A stretch of DNA of 12,043 nucleotides from assembly GCA_041690035.1 (NCBI GenBank), contig JBDNFC010000057.1, forward strand, positions 1-12,043. Reading direction: 5' to 3'. A model generated the notes under the pieces. That model saw nothing but the letters and a program-made list of their open reading frames with translations, made no database searches and had not been told where the DNA came from. The position numbers were made by a program, and so were the translations under genes. The stretch's first letter is position 1, and each line of letters begins with the position of its first letter. Source of the DNA: CALSPH01 sp041690035. GTDB taxonomy: Bacteria; Bacteroidota; Bacteroidia; NS11-12g; UBA955. Below are positions 7,062-12,043 of this stretch, piece by piece.

Positions 7062-7952
7062 ATGGATACCTTCCTCAAAAAATTTAATACAAATAAACAC
7101 AAGATTGCCGATCATCAATCTTTTAAGAAAATACTTACTTTAGACAAGTGGAAAATAAATGAACATTTAGAAAAACACTTGAAAACACTTTTTAATAGTG
7201 AACTTGATATACGCATCATTACCCAAATGAGTGATAATTATGCAATCAGTTTAAGTCCTGATGACATTGTTCCCGATTTTTTTAAAAATGAAATAAGCAA
7301 AGTGGACTACTCCAAATCTGGCAGTTACTATACCTTATTCACAAAGTTTTTTTCACCCACAGATTGTAATATTTTTCACATTTTTGCTGATTTCCAAGAC
7401 CTAGAAAGATATAACAATGCCGATACATTGCAAATTGTAATACCAATAGACACTTTTATTTCATCCATAAATTTTTCTTTATACATAAGCATGTATGCAC
7501 TTTATGAAAAAGGAGAATTAACCTATAATTTTAATAGCACTAAAAACTTAAATACGCTGAATAAGCAAAAAACGGTAGTAATATATCTATTAGACAATGG
7601 CAGGTCAAATCTTTTAAAAAATCCTAGTACAAGAGATTTATTTGACTTAGGATGGTTTGATTACCCAGAGTTTTTGCCAAAAATTTCAAAAAATTTAGCA
7701 CAACTAAGAGAATATAATATTAATGGATATATTCCTTTTTTTGAAACAATACATTTTACTCCACTCATAAACCAATTTTGTCCGCTAGCGGTTAATTTAT
7801 TAAAACATCAATTTACCTATACAATGGAAGATTATAAGCAAAAAAATGTTGTTAAAAATTGGGAGAGCATTAAAAATAAAATCACATTTTCTAAAAAAGA
7901 CAAGAATCATTCTGAACTCTCTCCTATGCTGATTGATAAAATAATTAAATAA
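7062..7952 (+). CDS. Hypothetical cytosolic protein, unrecognised
   Basis: I do not recognise this 296-residue protein. It has no signal peptide, no clear membrane segment and no familiar catalytic motif. Features that can be seen are a lysine-rich N-terminus, a hydrophobic beta-like segment near residues 125-145 (LQIVIPIDTF onward), an aromatic patch GWFDYPEF (about 197-204), and a lysine-rich, probably helical C-terminus. It starts 9 nt after the panC stop across a short (AT)n run, so it is probably cotranscribed with panC. It ends 48 nt before the sigma factor gene, which has its own promoter. Codon use looks like that of its neighbours. Its position gives no firm functional clue; it could belong to the panC unit or be lineage-specific. 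Confidence 0.75.
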   Translation: MDTFLKKFNTNKHKIADHQSFKKILTLDKWKINEHLEKHLKTLFNSELDIRIITQMSDNYAISLSPDDIVPDFFKNEISKVDYSKSGSYYTLFTKFFSPTDCNIFHIFADFQDLERYNNADTLQIVIPIDTFISSINFSLYISMYALYEKGELTYNFNSTKNLNTLNKQKTVVIYLLDNGRSNLLKNPSTRDLFDLGWFDYPEFLPKISKNLAQLREYNINGYIPFFETIHFTPLINQFCPLAVNLLKHQFTYTMEDYKQKNVVKNWESIKNKITFSKKDKNHSELSPMLIDKIIK

Positions 7953-7955
7953 GCA

Positions 7956-7980
7956 TGCAACCTTTTTAAGAAATTGCGTC
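7956..7980 (+). promoter_or_regulatory. ECF sigma-type promoter upstream of the sigma factor gene
   Basis: TGCAACC at 7956-7962 (-35, with the AAC core at 7959-7961) and GCGTC at 7976-7980 (-10, CGTC core) are separated by 15 nt counted from AAC to CGTC. This matches the AAC / CGTC pattern known for ECF sigma factors and differs from the housekeeping Bacteroidetes pattern. A start near 7987 would give a leader of about 13 nt before the TTG at 8001. Its position directly upstream of an ECF sigma gene suggests autoregulation. Confidence 0.6.
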
Positions 7981-8000
7981 ATATAAAAGAAAATTAGGAA

Positions 8001-8534
8001 TTGACAAGTGAACAAGAAATTGTAAAAGGATGTATTAAAAAGGACAAATTGGCACAAAAAGCCCTCTTTGATTCTTGTGCTCAAAAACTTTACAATGTCT
8101 GTTTCAGGTATACTAATTCTCAAATGGATGCTGAAGATTTGATGCAAGACGCTTTTATACTGGCTTTGCAAAAAATAGAAACATTTAAAGGAAAAAGTTC
8201 TTTGACAAGTTGGGTATGTGCAATTGGAATAAATTTAGCCATTGACAAAATTAGAAAAATGAAAAATATATCATTTTTAGAAATTGACAATATACATCAA
8301 GAATTGCCGTCAGAAGAAGCAGAAATGGAGGTAGATAATGCACCAGATGCTGCGTTGGCACTGCATGCAATTAGCAAATTGCCTGAAGGCTTTCAGATGG
8401 TTTTAAAACTTTATGCTTTAGAAAAATTTACACATCAACAAATTGCTGACACCTTAAATATAAGTGTTGGCACAAGTAAATCCCAACTTGCAAGGGCAAG
8501 AAAGAAATTAGCAGAAATACTGCAAAAATTATAG
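8001..8534 (+). CDS. ECF-family RNA polymerase sigma factor
   Basis: A 177-residue sigma factor with only regions 2 and 4. Region 2 spans about 22-90, including the core-binding and -10-recognising stretch DAEDLMQDAFILALQKI (43-59) and the SSLTSWVCAIGINLAIDKIRK segment (65-87, allowing for the aromatic W71). Region 4 spans about 120-173 with a helix-turn-helix at roughly 144-168 (THQQIADTLNISVGTSKSQLARARKK). The start is TTG: an in-frame TAG at 7995-7997 rules out anything upstream, and the first in-frame ATG lies inside region 2. An ECF-type promoter lies just ahead. The stop is 2 nt before the start of the barrel/anti-sigma-like gene, the usual arrangement of a sigma and its regulator. I infer it is the Das-type partner of that protein. 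Confidence 0.95.
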   Translation: MTSEQEIVKGCIKKDKLAQKALFDSCAQKLYNVCFRYTNSQMDAEDLMQDAFILALQKIETFKGKSSLTSWVCAIGINLAIDKIRKMKNISFLEIDNIHQELPSEEAEMEVDNAPDAALALHAISKLPEGFQMVLKLYALEKFTHQQIADTLNISVGTSKSQLARARKKLAEILQKL

Positions 8535-8536
8535 CT

Positions 8537-9880
8537 TTGAATAAAAAGCAACATATAGACACCTGGCTAAACCAAAGTTTAGAAAATGTTCCAAAACAAG
8601 ATTTTGGTGCAATGTGGGATCGTATTGATAAAAAGCTAGATGCAAATAAATCAAAAAAACGTATTGTAATTTGGTGGTCAAGCGCAGTTGTATTTTTATT
8701 ATTTGGTATTTTAAGTTCATGCTTATACCAATTAAAACAAGAAACAACGCTCAAAAACAAATCAACCACTGAGGCAATATCTAAAATAACACCTAAATTA
8801 GATAGTAAAATAGAGATTGAGAAAGAATTTTTAAAATCCTCAAATCAAAATAATCGGATACAAGAGTTAGTAAAAATTGATTCTAAGAAAATTAGCGATA
8901 GTCAAAAAAGAATTTTAATCAATAATAAAGCCAATAAACAAAAATTAAATAAACAAAAATTTGATAGGCAAAAGACCGCAACTGCCATTATTGACAACAA
9001 GTATAGCACAATATTAGAAAATATTAACATAAAAAATAAGTTTAGCCTAAATCAAACAACAATTACAGAATTAGCCATCCAAAACTATTCGTTGTTCAAT
9101 GAAATCCCTATACCAATGTTAATAATTTTGAGAAAACCAAGACCATTTAATAACGAAGTATTAACATTTGGAGTTTATGCAGGTGCAGCACCTTTTAATA
9201 CCAATACAAAAATAAGCACCAATGGCATGGCTTATGTGCACAAAGATTATTTAAGCATTAGAAAAAGCAGTGAAACACCCATTGCCACAATTAATTATGG
9301 GGCTTATATTCGTAAAAATTTGAGGCATTTTAATATTCAATTAGGCGTTAATTATTTTCAAAGAGATATACAACAAAACTACAATTATAAAATAAGTGAA
9401 ATCCCAATTACCAATGCATTCAATACCCAAAAGGATGCAAATGGAAAATTTCCATTAGATTTGTATACTCCCTATTTGCCGGTATCAAACCCACGTATGG
9501 TAAATTATCAAGGCACATACAAGACTACTTTCTTAGAAATACCTCTAAACATTGGATATTTAATAGCTTGCCCTAAAAAAATTACCTTAATACCCAGCAT
9601 TGGTGTAGGGATAAATTTTGCTCAATTAAATAGCAACAATATGAGTATTGACTATCAAAATTTGAGATTAAATAATTTTGGCAATATATTTAGTAGTACA
9701 AAAACACAGAATTACTCATTTAATGCTTCGCTAAGCCTAGAAAAACCAATTTATAATCAATTGTCCTTGACTATTCAGCCATTTTATCAGCAATTTATGT
9801 TGAGTAAAGTAAGTGTAGTGTCAGAAAAAAGCTTTGGCTATGGAGTAAACGCAGGGTTAAACTTTAAATTTATAAAATAA
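8537..9880 (+). CDS. Putative dual membrane-spanning anti-sigma factor with outer-membrane beta-barrel (Dma-like)
   Basis: A 447-residue protein in four parts. Residues 1-42 are a short cytosolic region with a W-x-x-I-x-x-KLD pattern (MWDRIDKKLD, 26-35), plausibly the sigma-binding part. Residues 43-64 form one strong membrane helix. Residues 65 to about 205 are a polar linker rich in Lys, Asn, Gln and Ile, with an NKQK-type repeat near 131-146. Residues 206-447 look like an outer-membrane beta-barrel with alternating strands (starting LTFGVYAGAAPF), ending YGVNAGLNFKFIK, which resembles a beta-signal. There is no cleavable signal peptide. The TTG start lies 2 nt after the sigma stop, and the first ATG is at residue 27. 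I recall dual membrane-spanning anti-sigma factors from Bacteroides thetaiotaomicron with this layout. The sigma-binding role here is inferred. Confidence 0.8.
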   Translation: MNKKQHIDTWLNQSLENVPKQDFGAMWDRIDKKLDANKSKKRIVIWWSSAVVFLLFGILSSCLYQLKQETTLKNKSTTEAISKITPKLDSKIEIEKEFLKSSNQNNRIQELVKIDSKKISDSQKRILINNKANKQKLNKQKFDRQKTATAIIDNKYSTILENINIKNKFSLNQTTITELAIQNYSLFNEIPIPMLIILRKPRPFNNEVLTFGVYAGAAPFNTNTKISTNGMAYVHKDYLSIRKSSETPIATINYGAYIRKNLRHFNIQLGVNYFQRDIQQNYNYKISEIPITNAFNTQKDANGKFPLDLYTPYLPVSNPRMVNYQGTYKTTFLEIPLNIGYLIACPKKITLIPSIGVGINFAQLNSNNMSIDYQNLRLNNFGNIFSSTKTQNYSFNASLSLEKPIYNQLSLTIQPFYQQFMLSKVSVVSEKSFGYGVNAGLNFKFIK

Positions 9881-12043
9881 TGACAAAGTATATTAAAAAT
9901 ATTATTACCTTTGGCTTATTGAAAACAAAAGGGCTAAAATTTATCTTTTTGCTAACGTTTATTCTAAATCAAATGAATACACACGCTCAAGTATTTGTGC
10001 CCATGCAAGATGGCAGTGATTATCCTATAGTGGCTGCTAGTAATATTAATAATAAAACAATAGTTGTTAAAGAAATAGACAATACCCCACTAGCTGAAAT
10101 ATTTGAAGTTGCTATATTTAATGGCCAATTCTGGACAACGTTGCCAAGGTTTAAAAACAAGGCACAAATTATTTCTAATGACGGGGCAAGTTATTTGATA
10201 ACAAGCGTCATAGAGTTTAAAGGCGATATTTATATAGCAGGCAAATTTACAAATGGAACTGCATTATCTGCAAGCTCTCATTTATTCAAATTTGATGGAG
10301 CAGAATGGATAGAACCTGCCCAAAATATAAAAACAACCAATAAAGGTATTAATAAAATGGTAATCTGGAAAGATACTTTAATAGCTGCTGGATTTTTTAA
10401 TCAAGCTGGATCTGCTCTGGTTTCTAACATTGCCAAGTTTGATGGAAATGATTGGGGATTTTTAGGCTTAACATCTAATGCAGAAGGTGCAAACAATGAA
10501 ATAACTGATATAGAAGTAATCAATGGCGACATTTATATTGCAGGAAAATTTAACCTTGTAGGAAACTTTCAAACAGGCAGTATAGCGCGCTGGGTGAGCA
10601 GTGGCAGATTTTGGGGCGGAATAGGTGCACCTTTTAAAGAAACAATAGAAATAAGTGAAATGGGCAGCCAAATAGCAGCTAGTGGTGTAACAGCAACTGG
10701 AGACTCTAATATTAGATTGTTTGTAAATGGACAATGGTTGCTTGTTAGCGCCCAAACACCGGAAATTATTAATCCAACCCAATTTCCAAAGATTTTTACT
10801 ACAAAAAACAAATTATATGCTTACGGGCCATTTTTAATAAAGGGCGATACAATAGACATTTTAATAAATACTGGATCTGCTTGGCAAAGCTCTGAATTAA
10901 AAATAAAGGGACAAAAACTTGCATTTCTTTCTAATGAAAAAGAGATATTTTGTTTCGGAGATTTTAGTTTTACGGCTAACAACAGAAACTATAAAAACAT
11001 ATTTTCGATACAAGATCAAATTGTATTATTAAGCGGAAACATATTTGGAGATGAAAATAACAATTGCCAAAAAGATGCTGCAGAGCATGGTGTTTTGGCT
11101 CAAGTTTTGATTCAAAAAATGTTTGATAAAAAAGAAATCATGCTCGTTAACACCGATGAGTTTGGAAATTGGACAGCAGAAATAGAGTCAGGATTTAGCT
11201 ATACTGTCAAGGCCAAATTTGTTAAAAAAACTTTTTATAATACATGTAGTCAAAAAATTATTCCTGCTCAATTGGGTGGCGCTGTGCTAGTTAACCAAAA
11301 CTTAGCTTTAAATTTTTCTACACCTTTGCTAGATTTAAAAGTAAAGATAGATGGACTATATGGCAATATTGTACCTAGCAATGAGCAGAGTTATATTTAT
11401 TTCACCGTTACCAATGCAGGGAATACAATAAATAATAATGGCAGTATTCATGCAAGTTTTGATTCTATGCTGATAATTGAAAGCATTTTGCCTGCACCAT
11501 CTGACCAAAATAAAGGGAATATAATATGGAATATACAAAATCTAAAACCTGGACAAAGCATAGTGTTTAAAATAAAAATAGATGCACGCAATATTCAAGG
11601 CTCGCTCGATTTCAAATTAAGAACAGGAACAGGTATTATTAATAACGACAAGGATGTGGCTGATAATTTTGATTCTCTAACAGCGACTGTAGACAGTAGA
11701 AGCAGTATCAATTTTAAAACAGTATCTATGCCTGGCAGGTTTAGCAGTCTTAATTATTTACAATATGGTATTTATTTTACCAATATAGCACCATATACTG
11801 CAAATAGCATTACAATAATTGATACCATAGATACAGATTTACCTTTAGACGAAATGCAATATCTTTCAAATTCTCACCCTGACCAAAGTAAACTTAAAAA
11901 ATTGATAACAAAGGACAACATAGCTTACTGGACTTTTGAAAACATTATGTTGCCAATTGCAGAAAATAATAAAGCAAATGCCTCTGGATTTTTTACCTAT
12001 GGCTTTGTGATGAGTGATGTTGCACAAAAAATAAACGAACAAC
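9880..12043 (+). CDS. Large secreted surface protein, probable T9SS cargo (partial, runs off the window)
   Basis: The frame is open without interruption for 721 codons to the window edge. The ATG overlaps the previous stop by one base (TAATG), so the two are translationally coupled. A signal peptide covers residues 1-36, with hydrophobic core 21-29 and likely cleavage after THA. Residues 110-300 hold at least three propeller-like repeats with a GDIYIAGKF pattern (115-123, 216-224, and a variant near 164-173). Around 386-445 is an SdrD-B/prealbumin-like domain with a calcium-type loop, D391-ENNNCQK-D399. Two DUF11-like beta-sandwich domains follow, near 482-585 and 618-721. The second has the YGIYFTNIA, IIDTID, SHPDQ and WTFENIMLP pattern I know from Bacteroidota proteins with a T9SS sorting domain. 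That C-terminal tag would lie beyond the window. Ligand and role are unknown. Confidence 0.85.
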   Translation, partial: MTKYIKNIITFGLLKTKGLKFIFLLTFILNQMNTHAQVFVPMQDGSDYPIVAASNINNKTIVVKEIDNTPLAEIFEVAIFNGQFWTTLPRFKNKAQIISNDGASYLITSVIEFKGDIYIAGKFTNGTALSASSHLFKFDGAEWIEPAQNIKTTNKGINKMVIWKDTLIAAGFFNQAGSALVSNIAKFDGNDWGFLGLTSNAEGANNEITDIEVINGDIYIAGKFNLVGNFQTGSIARWVSSGRFWGGIGAPFKETIEISEMGSQIAASGVTATGDSNIRLFVNGQWLLVSAQTPEIINPTQFPKIFTTKNKLYAYGPFLIKGDTIDILINTGSAWQSSELKIKGQKLAFLSNEKEIFCFGDFSFTANNRNYKNIFSIQDQIVLLSGNIFGDENNNCQKDAAEHGVLAQVLIQKMFDKKEIMLVNTDEFGNWTAEIESGFSYTVKAKFVKKTFYNTCSQKIIPAQLGGAVLVNQNLALNFSTPLLDLKVKIDGLYGNIVPSNEQSYIYFTVTNAGNTINNNGSIHASFDSMLIIESILPAPSDQNKGNIIWNIQNLKPGQSIVFKIKIDARNIQGSLDFKLRTGTGIINNDKDVADNFDSLTATVDSRSSINFKTVSMPGRFSSLNYLQYGIYFTNIAPYTANSITIIDTIDTDLPLDEMQYLSNSHPDQSKLKKLITKDNIAYWTFENIMLPIAENNKANASGFFTYGFVMSDVAQKINEQ

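Noticed and set aside
7052..7063. (AT)n run between panC and the unknown gene
   Set aside because: It is only about six units long, as expected in AT-rich intergenic DNA, with no sign of a repeat array or binding site.
8001..8006. TTGACA, identical to the classical sigma-70 -35 box
   Set aside because: It is the start codon and second codon of the sigma gene. Bacteroidota housekeeping promoters do not use this box, and a far better ECF-type promoter lies 20-45 nt upstream.
8930..8975. Repetitive NKQK-coding stretch in the barrel anti-sigma gene
   Set aside because: It looks like low-complexity linker sequence rather than a tandem repeat with a conserved unit, so it is noted only as part of the linker.
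10468..10811. Minus-strand open frames inside the surface protein gene
   Set aside because: They lie opposite a continuous 721-codon frame with recognisable domains, and their translations show nothing protein-like.

Overview
The window looks like a chromosomal segment from a low-GC, AT-rich member of the Bacteroidota, probably a Chitinophagales- or Sphingobacteriales-like lineage. The evidence is the gene content: a FabZ-type C-terminus directly before lpxA, a DUF4270 lipoprotein next to a half-length 'glycogen synthase' divergent from panC, and a surface protein of the type usually exported by the type IX secretion system (T9SS). Start regions are A/T-rich with no consistent Shine-Dalgarno sequence, and two candidate promoters fit the Bacteroidetes TTTG / TAnnTTTG pattern. 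No tRNA, rRNA, CRISPR array or insertion sequence was seen.

Layout. (1) 1-1428, plus strand: the last codons of an upstream gene (probably lpxC-fabZ), lpxA, and a stand-alone ABC ATPase, all tightly spaced. (2) 1564-2133, plus strand: a MarC-family membrane protein, convergent with the next block. A perfect 14-bp inverted repeat lies in the convergent zone. (3) 6092 down to 2143, minus strand: a four-gene unit made of the truncated GT5 'glycogen synthase', the DUF4270 lipoprotein, a single-domain DAHP synthase with an altered metal-ligand residue, and an MscS channel. (4) 6093-6209: a compact divergent promoter region. (5) 6210-7952, plus strand: panC (TTG start) and an unrecognised cytosolic protein. 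(6) 7956-12043, plus strand: a good ECF-type promoter, then an ECF sigma factor, a protein with an anti-sigma-like N-terminus, one inner-membrane segment, a long linker and an outer-membrane beta-barrel, and a large secreted surface protein that runs off the end of the window.

The last block is the most interesting. Sigma factor, membrane/barrel protein and surface protein are separated by 2 nt and by a 1-nt overlap, so they are almost certainly co-expressed. The middle protein appears to span both membranes in one chain. That is the architecture of the dual membrane-spanning anti-sigma factors (Dma, with partner sigma Das) which I recall being described in Bacteroides thetaiotaomicron. The inferred model is that a state of the cell surface or outer membrane, possibly involving the co-encoded surface protein, is passed through the barrel and linker to release the sigma factor, which then activates its own promoter. 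The other blocks are housekeeping: lipid A synthesis, pantothenate and aromatic biosynthesis, and osmotic protection.
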